This document shows, one piece after another, positions 35,501-44,215 of a stretch of 64,000 nt of DNA (its first letter is position 1; every line of letters begins with the position of its first letter). A program made the position numbers and the translations under genes. This DNA is from Monodelphis domestica. Lineage: Eukaryota > Chordata > Mammalia > Didelphimorphia > Didelphidae. The stretch is from positions 125,067,987-125,131,986 of the forward strand of contig NC_077231.1 of NCBI RefSeq assembly GCF_027887165.1. The letters run 5' to 3'. The notes under the pieces were generated by a model. The model was not told where the DNA came from. It was given only the letters and a program-made list of their open reading frames with translations, and did not search any database.

Positions 35501-38500
35501 TGTGTGCCAAGGAGATCAATGATCAAAAGGGTTTCTTATATACCAAAATATTTATAGCAGTACTTTTTTGTAGTAATAAATAACTGGAGATAGCACTTAG
35601 CAGTGCTTGCCACATAGTAAATGCTATATGAACATAACTGTTATTATAGAAGGCAAACAGAAAATATTCCAATATTCCAGACAGTTCCAAAGAGGTCAAG
35701 ATGAAAGTGGTCTTATAGTGCAGTTCCAGACTTGGAGATAGGGAAAATTTGGGTCCAAATCTTGCCTCTTGATATTTTACCTAATTGTGCAAGCTCAGGC
35801 AAATCACTTAAGCTGAGCCTTAAATAGGTTAAACTAATATCTGTAGTATTTATGTCACAGAGTTGTTGAAAAGTTAGAATTAAACCAATGAGACTTCACA
35901 AGCCTTAAGTTTGCTCCTTTTCAGAACTGCTTCTATCTGTCCTTCATTCACATGTTTTGCTCTAATACTAGTCAGATTAACCCACTAAAAAACTCTAGTG
36001 ACTTACTGGCCCATAGTCACATCACTAAAAAAGTGTCTTATTCCAGATTTGAAGCCAGGACCTCCATCTCCAGGCCTGGCTCTCTTATCCACTGAGCAAG
36101 CCAACCTACTCCTCCCTTCACCCATTTTTTCTGGATTGAGTTTGAATAATAATACCTGCCAAATCGGTTGACAAAGAATCCAACAGAGAAAGAGCCAATC
36201 ATGCCACCTACTGAGAAGATGGCCACAGCCAAGGACCAAAGTGAAGTGAGTAGAAACTCAGTCGTTGGCTCACCAGACTTGCTTTCCAAAGTCAAGTTGA
36301 CAAATTCCTTAATGATCTGTAAAAGAAACCAAGGAATGGTGGATTGGATTATGTTAAACTGTGGCAGGTGGAGAAGTAGGGTAAAATAATTTTTCTGCTT
36401 TCATGGGTAGGGAAACCTAAGCAATTTCCCCAAAGACATAGGGGGTAAAGGGAGGAAGCAGAGCCAGAAGGCTGATCCAGGAATCCTTATTCCTCATGTG
36501 TTCCAGATTTCCAGTCAGTCTATCTATAGGTTTCAGTAGGTGGCAGCACCAGAGAGCTTATTGCCACCCCTTGCCTTCCCCATGGGATGAAGGATTTGAT
36601 GCTAATTGATCCACCATCAATGAAACCATCAGTGAGAGCAAGTAAGGTGGTTGACAACTGTTAACAAATGAATGACTGTTTTGGTCCAAATGACTCATTA
36701 AGAAGAAGTGTTCTAACTCTGAGGCCTTGTGTCTCCCACCCAGTTCCCAGCTGCTGCCTCCTCCTTCTTCAAGTGAGGAAGAAGGGAATGGGGGGACTGA
36801 CTTCTCTTCACTAATGCTATTGAACAGGTGCTGGTTCTTACCTGCTCAGGAGCATTGATGACTCCAGTGTTGTAGCCAAACTGAAAAGAGCTGATAGCAG
36901 CTGTAGTAACAGCAAAGACGAGGGGGCAGGTGATCTGAGGGAGAAAGAAACAGAAATCTTTACCACACTTGTCAGATTATTACCTTCTTTCAGAGGCTGT
37001 TATAGTTCTGCCAGCCATGCTGGACAGTATACATTACTCCCCTCCTCCAAGCACCTTAAGGTCCAGCCATACTGATCTACTTGCTGGCCTTTCCACAGGA
37101 CCTCCTTACACCTGTCTCCTAGCCTTTGCACTGGCTGTCTGTCCCTCATGTCCACGAATCCCTCCCAAGCTCTAAATGCCTTCCCCTCTCAGGTGACCTT
37201 GTATCACGACTGGGGTGCCCCTCCATATATACAAATTGTATCCCTACTGCTTAAGAAAAAAACACAGGCTTCTTGAATGGTTGATAAAGCACACATTCAA
37301 AGTGGGATCAGTTATAGAGAGCAGCTCAGCTATGACTGCATTAAGGTAAAACAGAGTGTAAGGCAAATTCAATCAATATTTATTAAGAGCATATTATTGC
37401 TGGCTCAAGGTGAAAATGGACGTTCTGGACTGGGAGTGCAAAGTATGACACTGGGGGAAAGCAAAGTTTATGTAAAGGGAGAACTAGCAATTTTTAAAAA
37501 AATGTTCTTTTTATTTTGAAAGGGGTGGGGAACAATGGGGAGCTTGAGGAGGTGGGCGGATATTCCCTCAGTCAGAGAATGGCATAATACAAGACAAAAA
37601 CCCTAACCCTAACCATTTGGGAATTTGATCTTGGTTAAAGACAAGGTGGACATGACCAGAAATAGCAAGAAGCACAGCTCTAATTCCTTTGGGCTCACCA
37701 TTTTAAAGTTCCTTAGAGCCAACCGAACCCTAGCTGTCCTTAAATTGAGACAATTTCCAGAATAATTCCCTTACACTGTCTCCTTGAGTCTCATCTGAAA
37801 TTGCTACCTCCCCCCTCTGCCAGTCTCTGAAGAGTCCTACTTTCTAAATTGCGCAAAAGAGACTACCTACTCATTCCCAAACCAGTAAACTAGACAAGCA
37901 TTTCCAGGGGGGGAAACCAACCCACAAGAGTCCCTAGAACCTCCACCCCGGGTATAACCGATTCCTTTCCCAGCCAGGGGCTATCAGCAGACCGCTCCCG
38001 CCTTCTGCCTCCAAGGCTCTTATCTCCAGCTCCTGCCACCTTCGGCAGAAGTAGCTAGGGGCCAAGCCGGGGAGGGGTGACCTTGGTAGGGAGACCCCAC
38101 CCACTCGTCCCCTACCGAGGGAGAATAGCTGGGACAGGGTACTTTTTATGTTAATAGCTACGTTTCCGTTTCCTCTCATTTCAAAAGCTTCTTTCTTTCA
38201 CTATCACCCTAAAAGACTCCCAAAATAATTCTTAAGAGGCGGATCACGCTCTCCAACCCTAACGTTTAAACAGGTCCTATCACATAGTAGAGGGCAACTT
38301 GAAATTTGTTGATTTTTCCCAAGGAAGTTTTCCAGGATCCCCAGGTAGCTATGATTACAGAAACAGGAGGCCATTCCCATCAAGAATTATGGCTTCCAAG
38401 GGCCATCGGGCCATGCTTGACATTGGAGCTGCCTGTCGTCCGGGCACGCGCTCAAGGCTAGGCTGGGAAAACCTAATCAAAGCAAGAGCTGGCTTCCTTC

Positions 38501-38943
38501 CTTCCTTCCTTCCATCCATCCATCCATCCATCCCGAACCCACTCTGCTCATCCCCTACGGAGGCATCATCCCTGCCTTGCTCAGTCGCGGCTCTTTCAGT
38601 AAAGAATGCCCGCGAAGGATGGGCAGTGCAGCGGCGCCCCGCTCCCTAAGTAAGGAAACAGGTTGGAGAAATTCCTCCTAGGGAAAAGCCTGGAAAAGCA
38701 CTAGGGCAAGAGGACGGAGACGTAGATGTGCGTGTGTGTAAATATATGGATATTTAAGGCCCAGAAGATGGTATACCAGGAGTAAAGCGCATCCCAATGC
38801 TGCAGGCATCATTCTCCACTCCTTCCCCCACCCTCCCGAGCTCCAGCCTTCTCCCTCCCAACAGCGCCCTGACTTCATCTTCATGGACCAGGAAAAGATA
38901 CCCAAGAATAACGGAATAGCACGATCCTTACCCTAGCTGACAT
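29310..38943 (-). CDS. SLC2A3: GLUT3 facilitative glucose transporter (10 coding exons, complete)
   Basis: This is a high-affinity facilitative glucose uniporter of the plasma membrane (major facilitator superfamily, 12 membrane helices), typical of neurons and other glucose-demanding cells. Ten exons read on the minus strand join with GT/AG splice sites into 1503 coding bases, 501 residues; human GLUT3 has 496. Visible signatures are an N-glycosylation site NLT at residue 42, a GRR turn at the exon 3/4 junction, PESPR at 205-209, the QLS hexose-selectivity motif at 280-282, VERAGRRTL at 325-333, GPGPIPWF with the inhibitor-site Trp at 386, and PETRG at 451-455. The C-terminus (residues 470-501) differs from human, as expected for this variable tail. 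The N-terminus is MSAR rather than the human MGTQK. QLS together with the GLUT1/3/4-like backbone excludes GLUT2 and GLUT5. GLUT14 is a primate-lineage duplicate, so SLC2A3 is the right name. No lesion was seen. Confidence 0.97.
29990..30196 (-). CDS. SLC2A3: SLC2A3 exon 9 (residues 356-424, helices 10-11)
   Basis: 207 bases, phase 0 both ends; acceptor CATTTAG, donor GTAAGT. Encodes [18 protein letters not shown] with Trp386 (the cytochalasin-B-site tryptophan in GLUTs) and [18 protein letters not shown]. It appears to be one codon longer than the human exon, in the short outer loop at its start. Confidence 0.95.
30289..30390 (-). CDS. SLC2A3: SLC2A3 exon 8 (residues 322-355, inner loop and helix 9)
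   Basis: 102 bases, phase 0 both ends; acceptor TCCTAG, donor GTGAGT. Encodes [19 protein letters not shown], the conserved cytoplasmic VERAGRRTL motif, then helix 9 ending SMK. Only 92 bases of intron separate it from exon 9. A decayed copy of its first 50 bases lies in intron 6. Confidence 0.96.
30912..31016 (-). CDS. SLC2A3: SLC2A3 exon 7 (residues 287-321, helix 8)
   Basis: 105 bases; acceptor CAATTAG, donor GTGAGT. Encodes [20 protein letters not shown] and [15 protein letters not shown]. An inner AG inside the exon (TCTACAG) looks like an acceptor, but FYYST is conserved, so the upstream AG is the true site. Confidence 0.95.
31017..32593 (-). other. SLC2A3 intron 6
   Basis: About 1.6 kb of AT-rich intron. 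Apart from the exon-8-like relic I recognise no SINE, LINE or coding block. A short perfect hairpin (CTTATCGG / CCGATAAG) sits at 32490-32510. Confidence 0.6.
32263..32312 (-). pseudogene. Decayed duplicate of SLC2A3 exon 8 inside intron 6
   Basis: These 50 bases align without gaps to the first 50 bases of exon 8 (30341-30390) with 35 identities, most differences being transitions. The matching frame reads [16 protein letters not shown] against [16 protein letters not shown]. The frame meets a stop about ten codons later, and the second half of the exon is not recognisable, so this is a relic rather than a working alternative exon. It lies out of order, between exons 6 and 7. Confidence 0.65.
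32594..32781 (-). CDS. SLC2A3: SLC2A3 exon 6 (residues 224-286, central loop and helix 7 with QLS)
   Basis: 188 bases; acceptor CCCAG, donor GTGAGT. Encodes the central cytoplasmic loop ([19 protein letters not shown]) and helix 7 ([21 protein letters not shown]). The QLS motif, seen in GLUT1, 3 and 4, is present at 280-282. Length matches the human exon. Confidence 0.96.
33024..33186 (-). CDS. SLC2A3: SLC2A3 exon 5 (residues 170-224, helix 6 and PESPR)
   Basis: 163 bases; acceptor CCTTAG, donor GTAAGT. Starts [15 protein letters not shown] and carries [12 protein letters not shown] with the sugar-transporter PESPR signature at 205-209. It ends in the large cytoplasmic loop; the Val codon is split to exon 6 in phase 1. 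Confidence 0.95.
33633..33873 (-). CDS. SLC2A3: SLC2A3 exon 4 (residues 89-169, helices 3-5)
   Basis: 241 bases; acceptor TTCTACAG, donor GTATTC. Encodes [12 protein letters not shown], then the [19 protein letters not shown] segment, the sugar-transport [17 protein letters not shown] motif and [10 protein letters not shown]. Length equals the human exon. Confidence 0.96.
34540..34620 (+). repeat. MIR-like fragment in intron 3
   Basis: GTGGGAAGTCAGGAAACTTG, GGTTCAAATCATATCTC and GGTGACCTCAAGCAAG. Confidence 0.5.
34818..34962 (+). repeat. WSINE1-like SINE, diverged, in intron 3
   Basis: GGGCAGCTAGGTAGCTTAGT, TTGGTTCAAATCTGGGCAGG, then AAAGGGTTAAAAAAAAA. Confidence 0.7.
35015..35277. mobile_element. 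Fold-back DNA element (MITE-like) in SLC2A3 intron 3
   Basis: About 52-base terminal inverted repeats: 35015-35066 and the complement of 35226-35277 agree at 48 of 52 positions, starting TGTGTAATTGGA and including ACCCTAAAACTACATTTCC. Flanks read CTAA on both sides (35011-35014, 35278-35281). Alternatively the duplication is just TA and the ends are ATGTGTAATT / GTGTGTAATT. No transposase frame. A non-autonomous DNA transposon is the best reading; the superfamily is unresolved. Confidence 0.75.
35590..35650 (+). repeat. MIR 3'-end fragment
   Basis: CACTTAGCAGTGCTTGCCAC and ATAGTAAATGCTATATGAAC resemble the MIR tail. Confidence 0.5.
35700..35890 (+). repeat. MIR/THER1-like SINE, old
   Basis: TTTGGGTCCAAATCTTGCC, GCAAATCACTTAAGCTGAGC, CAGAGTTGTTGAAAAGTTAG. 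Confidence 0.55.
36010..36118 (-). repeat. SINE fragment beside exon 3
   Basis: TTCCAGATTTGAAGCCAGGA, CCAGGCCTGGCTCTCTTATC, CACTGAGCAAGCCAACC: reverse tRNA-derived head. It ends about 40 bases from exon 3, just inside intron 3. Confidence 0.7.
36156..36316 (-). CDS. SLC2A3: SLC2A3 exon 3 (residues 36-89, first outer loop and helix 2)
   Basis: 161 bases; acceptor TTTTACAG, donor GTATTA. Encodes the extracellular loop with the NLT glycosylation sequon at residue 42, then [18 protein letters not shown] of helix 2, and ends in FVNRFGR where the GRR turn begins. The codon is split into exon 4. Confidence 0.95.
36842..36934 (-). CDS. SLC2A3: SLC2A3 exon 2 (residues 5-35, helix 1)
   Basis: 93 bases, in phase 0 on both sides. 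Acceptor is CCCTCAG before ATC; donor is GTAAGA after CAG. Encodes ITCPLVFAV...[16 protein letters not shown], the first membrane helix ending in the conserved [11 protein letters not shown] motif. Length equals the human exon. Confidence 0.95.
37010..37240 (+). repeat. L2 LINE fragment in intron 1
   Basis: CCTAGCCTTTGCACTGGCTG, CCCTCATGTCCACGAATCCC and TGCCTTCCCCTCTCAGGTGA follow the L2 order. Confidence 0.55.
38493..38533 (+). repeat. (CTTC)n(CATC)n microsatellite
   Basis: Five TTCC units then five ATCC units, about 400 bases inside intron 1 from exon 1. Confidence 0.95.
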
Positions 38944-39105
38944 GGCTCCAGCCGAATCCTTTACAAATCCCTAGTCAGGAATCCGGGGAGTTGGAGCCAG
39001 CAGCCTTTCTCCCGGAAAGGTGGCGGGTCTCTGAAGCGCAGGCAAGCTGTCTTCGGTCCCAGAGGGCAAAATTTCCCGACCTTCACTTAGTGAGAAAAGC
39101 ATCTG
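38932..39105 (-). CDS. SLC2A3: SLC2A3 exon 1: 5'UTR plus first 4 codons
   Basis: Coding part is 38932-38943 (ATG TCA GCT AGG, MSAR), followed by a GTAAGG donor. The ATG lies at 38943-38941. The 5'UTR of roughly 160 bases is inferred from a TATA box at 39131-39138; the exact start is not visible. A tiny coding exon 1 of 4-5 codons is normal for this gene. The next exon joins in phase 0. Confidence 0.85.
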
Positions 39106-39130
39106 AGGTTAAAAGCTTTCTCCAGCCAAC

Positions 39131-39330
39131 TATTTATAATTTTTGTGAGGGGTGGGGCTAGACCTGCCTTCCCATCACAAATCTTGTGACCTTTCAGAAT
39201 TCAGAAACCTCCACCCTCCCAAGCCCCCACCTAAGCAAAGCAAGAACTCCCCCATCCCCGCCCTCTTTTGCCCCCACCCCCTCTCAAAAACCAGAACTTC
39301 TCTATGTTTCTCGTCGTCGTAGAGTCTCCG
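39131..39330 (-). promoter_or_regulatory. SLC2A3: SLC2A3 core promoter: TATA box with upstream GC-rich block
   Basis: TATAAATA on the minus strand at 39131-39138 lies about 190 bases before the ATG and is correctly spaced for a start near 39,105. Upstream (rising coordinates) is a C/G-rich block with a GC-box-like CCCCGCCC near 39,256 and CACCC runs at 39,270-39,285, candidate Sp/KLF sites. The start site itself is inferred. Confidence 0.6.
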
Positions 39331-39779
39331 AAAAGGCATGAGGGAGGGTAAATTCCTTTGGTTGTAGTTCTAGGTTGGGTTTCATACAAAACCACCTTGC
39401 TGAGTAGGCAAGGAAGGCCATTTTACACAGAAAGTGATGCTGAGAACAAGGGTTAAAGTTGCTTTAAAAAGCGAGAAAGAAAGAAAAAAGAAAAAAGAGA
39501 GAGAGATTTCAAGGTGGAAAGAGTGCTTTGGTTCAAAGCTGTCTGGCTTATTTATATTTATGATTTCATGAAAGTCACCCAACCTTTGCTTCAATTTACC
39601 CAGCTGTAAAAGGAGGATAATGATAATTAGAATATATGCTTCATAGGATTCCTGGGACCACATATTTAGAGCTGGAAGAGGTACTTGAAAAGGATCCATA
39701 TAAAAAATATTTTTTGTGCCATGGAGATGGGGGGAGTGTCAAAATAAAAGTTATCAATAAAGTTCATGTTTCTTAAAGG
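39331..39779. other. Sequence upstream of the SLC2A3 promoter
   Basis: Includes a GA-rich tract at 39,470-39,510 and a MIR-like scrap near 39,530-39,660 (TTTGGTTCAAAGC, CTTCAATTTACCCAGCTGTA). No exon recognised. Confidence 0.4.
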
Positions 39780-40435
39780 ACTCATGTTAAAAAAAATTAT
39801 AGCAGCTGTTTTTGTAGTAGTAAAGAACTAGAACCTAAATGAGGTGTCATTAATTGGGGAATGACTGAGCAAATTATGGCCTATGACTCATATGAACCAT
39901 GAACAGAACCAGAACTTTGTTATAAAGTGGTTGTTTTTCAGTGGTCCAGTAAGAGGGATAGGAAGTATATGTTCCTTAACTGAAAAATAAGTTTCAAAAG
40001 TTAAGGATCTTGGGTATTCTTTAATTGCGGAATGGCAGAACAAGTTATGGCATATGAATATGATGGAAGACTTTTATGCTAATCTGGGAATACTTGAACT
40101 GATGCAGAGTAAAGTGAGTAGATAAGTAGAACAGTTTCTACAATAACATTGTTAGTTTTGAAAAACTTCCAACCATTATTCCAAAGGACTAATGAAACAT
40201 GACCTACCTCCAAATGAAGGAGTGACAGATTCAGAGTGATGACTGATATATATATATATATATATATTTTTTTTTTTGGTGGGGGGAGTGGAACTTGGTC
40301 AATTGGGGAATTTATTTTGTTTGACTCTATACATTTGGAACAAAGGTCTTTTAGGAAGTAGATGGGAAAAAGAGAAGATACATTTTTGTTGATTGAAAAA
40401 AATTATTTAAAATTTAAAAAGGGATCTTTGAGTTT
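39780..40435 (+). repeat. L1 3'-end segments, old
   Basis: ATTATAGCAGCTGTTTTTGT and TAATTGGGGAATGACTGAGC, then a second similar start at 40,010 (TTAATTGCGGAATGGCAGAA) and CTTGAACTGATGCAGAGTAA. Two fragments, the second reaching an L1 3' end past a TA repeat. Confidence 0.65.
40254..40270 (+). repeat. (TA)n microsatellite
   Basis: Short TA run inside the L1 tail, followed by a T-run. Confidence 0.85.
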
Positions 40436-40679
40436 ATGAGGAAATTTTAAACTACAAAGCCTATATAAAAGCAAGCTATTATTTTATTATTATTATTATA
40501 TCCTGAACTTATTGGATGCTTTTTGTTTGGCAGTTGAATGACCATATGAACTGAGAATGAAGGTAAAAATAATGTATTCTAGACTGTCTGAATTGCTGCC
40601 CTCCTTGGACAAGTTGGAAATCTGGATGCTCCCCCTCCAAAATATTCTGGAACACCTCATTTTTTCTCTTTCTGGAGAA

Positions 40680-40935
40680 ATAATGGCTTATCATTGTGTA
40701 CAGAATGAAATCCAAACTCTTTCATTGAGGTTTTGTACTATTTTGCCCCAAACTGCCTCTCTACCTTCATCATTCCTTCCCTATAATCTCCATTGGTTCT
40801 TCTTTATATTTCTCCAGTGTTCTATACCACTCTTTCCCCTCCTACCTTATCCACTGGATTCCTCTTCATTTAAGTCTTCCTCTTTGTCCTGCTTTTCTTT
40901 TAAAAATATAGTTTATCTCATCTACTTGGTTGTCA
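40680..40935 (+). repeat. L2 LINE fragment
   Basis: GAATGAAATCCAAACTCTTT, TTTTGCCCCAAACTGCCTCT, ATCATTCCTTCCC match the L2 'aaatccaaactcctta...ctggcccca' block; the 129-codon frame here is a by-product. Confidence 0.6.
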
Positions 40936-41149
40936 TTACATATTGATGGTAAAGGATCAAGTTCTTTATATTGATGATCTTTACCCCACCCCTCAAGCAC
41001 CTAACATAACCATAAAAATTATTCAAGAAATAGTTTTTTTGGTTGATTCTCTAAGTATGCCATCATATCTACAGAGTGATCATTTCCTTTCCTTGTTGCT
41101 TATTCTCATTTCTTCAATTTCTTTTTCTTCTCTTATTGAGAAGTACAGG

Positions 41150-41700
41150 ATCTAGCGTGCCTCTGATGTGAGGGCTTGCTGAACCTTTTCCAGGATTGCT
41201 CATCCTTCTTTGGTGTCTACCTGCCACCCAGCTCTCACATGTGGGTCCAAGAAGCTGTAGCAATCACAGCAGCCACACCCCAGTATGACCATCTTGGCAG
41301 ATGGGCTTAAACTAGGTTGAGGGTAACTGACAGGTGAGTTGGCTGAACTTGGTGAGTTGGGGGGAAGAGTGTCTATCCCAGGCAAGTGAAGATTCCTCCC
41401 ATCACTCCCAAGAAGAGGCAGACCAGAACAATTTGTTCCAGTGGCCCTGAAGTCAACAGAAGTAGATTGCTATGGAGTACTTAGAGTTTGGTTAGACATC
41501 AAAGAAGCAAAGGCTATCCATAGCATCCCATACCATCACCAGTCATCCTGACTTTGTCTTGCCACTGAAGAGAGAGTCTGATGACTGCAACTCTGCCTCA
41601 CTTAAATCCAATTCATGCAAAGGTCAAGACATTGCTCTATAGAATAATCCTTATCCTCTTCTAAAATGAAGGATGAATGACAAGTTCAATAAATGTTTGA
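41150..41700 (+). repeat. RTE-like retroposon 3' end
   Basis: CTATGGAGTACTTAGAGTTT, CATCCATAGCATCCCATACC, TTGTCTTGCCACTG, CTGCCTCACTTAAATCCAAT, and the end AAAATGAAGGATGAATGACAA. Same layout as 21,390-21,680, but a different subfamily with a different tail. Confidence 0.6.
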
Positions 41701-42934
41701 TGAATTTGTGACTGACTCATGTCACAGAATAAAGCCATGGTGATCTAATTTTGGCTATATTCCTTTCCACTTTAGTTTTTGTAGGCTCTTCCATTGAAAT
41801 AGAGAAGAATATTCACACAGTCCTGCACAAAACAACACCATCTAAAAAGCTAGAAGTGATAAAGAAAACTGGCAAATCCTAAGAAAGCAGGATAGAAATA
41901 CCCCAGCAAAGATTCTGGGGCAAGAATCTTCCAAAACTAAGTACAGAGACTGTTAGAAGATGAAATGTTATCTTTTAGTCTCAGGATTAAATACTATCTC
42001 TGGTGATGCAACAGGTATTGCCAAATGATTTCCTAGCTAGAACAACACTACATATCATTGGGTTCCACTGCAAAGCCCCAGTCTTCTCATTCCTAAAATT
42101 CTCCCTCTCCCTCAGGCAAATGAACAGAGAAGCAACTTTAACTCAGAGAACAAGTTTCCATTCCGTGCTACTTCCCATAACTTATTTGTGTTTTCCCACT
42201 TAAACTTTTCATCTGGTCAAACTCTTCTGAAAAGTCAGTTAGACCCTAGATGGGAATAGAATTATAGGGTGAGATTTTATTCTGACACACCAAATCATCC
42301 AGACCCAAGGTAACTTCCTCTTTCTGAAATAGTTGATATTACTACCATTTGTAACCACAATCTATTCACTTCCCCATAAAACAGGAGAAAGCAATTTTTT
42401 TTCTTACCCCTTATGAAAGACAATATGCTAAGATAACATGTGCACAGCTGGCTATCCGAAACATACTAAGTTAAGGTGTACCCAGCTGATTACCTAGAAA
42501 TTTCCCAATTCTAACTGCATTTCCAAAACTGTTTACCAGTAGAAATCCTTCCCCAGTTTTCCCCTCCTGGCCTTCAGAACAAACAAAGGAATACCTGAGG
42601 TCCCTCTTACCCCACCCTATGCCCCTTTCTACAGGAAGACAGATGACTTTTGCTAACAAGGCCAAAATCTTACTAGGAACTTTGAATTTCTGGAAAGACA
42701 GGTAAAATACCTGAGATAATGGCTAAGGGGAAATTGAAGGTACAAAAATAAAAGGTAAAGAATGACAAAAATGAAGAGGAAAATAAAATGGAGAGGCTTG
42801 GGAAGAGGAATGAAAGCACTAGAAGGGAAGCTTCAAATAGAGAAAAAAGAAAACTCAGGAAAATGGTCAAAATGATCAAGTGAAAGAAAAAGGAAGGCTA
42901 CACATGAAGGGACAGCAAAAATAAGTCTTGTTTC
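41701..42934. other. No recognised feature
   Basis: About 1.2 kb, ending in a purine-rich stretch (42,680-42,900). Short frames only. Confidence 0.4.
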
Positions 42935-43805
42935 AAGGAATATATTTATTTTTTTATTTTTTTTATAAATCCAAACAATCATTTCCATATATGAAAAATA
43001 AGAAGATATTACACAAATGAAATCATAGATCTCCCGTATGTTTTAACTTACTTTTCTTCATATCTACATAATAGGTCCCTCCCATCCCCTCCCCACCTTC
43101 TCTGCATCATATAGGATATTGTCATGAGGTCAGCATGTTCATATAAATTAAATATTTCATATTTTTTCTTTCTGTTCATTTTCTGGAGGTAATATTTTCA
43201 GTTTATTCTTTTAGTATTAGTGCTGTGGCTATGTGTGTTCTCCTGGTTCTACTCATTTCAGTGTTCACTATCTTGTATAGTTCTTTCTAGGTTTTTAAAA
43301 AATGAGTTTGTTCATCATTTCTTAGGACACAATAGCATTCTGTCACAATCATATCCCACCAATTTGTTAAACCATTCCCCAATAAATGGACATCCCCTCA
43401 ATTTCCAATTCTTTGCCACCACAAAGAGAGCTACTATATCTATTTTGGAACATCTGAGTTCTTTTCCTCTTTCTCTAATCTCCTTGGGAAACAGACCCAT
43501 AAATGGTATTGCTATGTCTAAGAATATAAGGCAGTTTTATAACTCTCTGGGTGTAATTCCAAATTGTTCTCCAAAATGGTTGGATTAGTTCTTAGCTCCA
43601 CCAACAGTGCATTAGTGTGCTTTTCCACATCCTCTCCAACATTCCTCACTTTGCCCTTTAGTTATTTTAGCCAACAGTATTGTTTTGGTTTGCATTTCTC
43701 TAATTGGAGATCTGGCGCATTTCTTCATATACCTATATATGGCTTTGATTTCTTCATCTGAAAATTGTTTTTATCTTTTGCCCATTTACCAATTGGGGGA
43801 TGGCT
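42935..43805 (-). repeat. L1 3' end, 5'-truncated
   Basis: About 870 bases of contiguous reverse L1: 3'UTR from the T-rich start, then ORF2 end (ATTTGTTAAACCATTCCCCA, TTTCCAATTCTTTGCCACC, CCACATCCTCTCCAACATTC). Broken reading frame. Confidence 0.8.
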
Positions 43806-43863
43806 CCATAAGAAGCTTTCTAATGGGATTATTGCAGAGGTATAGCTAAGACTAAAGAAGCAA

Positions 43864-43905
43864 ATAGATACATACATATATATATATGTACATATATATA
43901 TTATA
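43864..43905 (+). repeat. AT-rich dinucleotide repeat
   Basis: Alternating ATAC/TATA units. Confidence 0.8.
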
Positions 43906-44089
43906 GAGTATTAGGGTGGGAAGAGTTGAAACATTTTGATTAGTGATACAAAGTTTAAACTACTAGACCTAGGGCACACATAGTAAGCATTTTATGTATG
44001 TATTTTTATTCATTCACTGTTCCCAGGTTAGTCATTATGTGTTATCTTTCTTCCCTTAGCCAGGCCCTTAGATGAAAGGAGGATATAGC

Positions 44090-44215
44090 ATTAAATGAGT
44101 TTTACATAAGATCACATTTCTATACATATTTAGGGATGTTTTTATTCCCATTTTACAGATAAGCAAGCTGAGGCAAACAAAGGCTAGATAACTTGCCTAG
44201 AATTAGGTACCCATG
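44090..44215 (-). repeat. MIR-type SINE
   Basis: TTATTCCCATTTTACAGATA, AGCAAGCTGAGGCAAACAAA, AACTTGCCTAGAATTA. Confidence 0.6.

Larger units (their letters stand above)
36935..38931 (-). other. SLC2A3 intron 1
   Basis: About 2 kb. It holds an L2 fragment at 37010-37240, a C+T-rich stretch at 37,780-38,110 and a tetranucleotide repeat at 38493-38533. The half nearest exon 1 is relatively CpG-rich for this window, as usual beside a promoter. Confidence 0.55.

Noticed and set aside
37599-37613. CCCTAACCCTAACC, telomere-like repeat in intron 1
   Set aside because: Only about two units; too short for an interstitial telomeric array.
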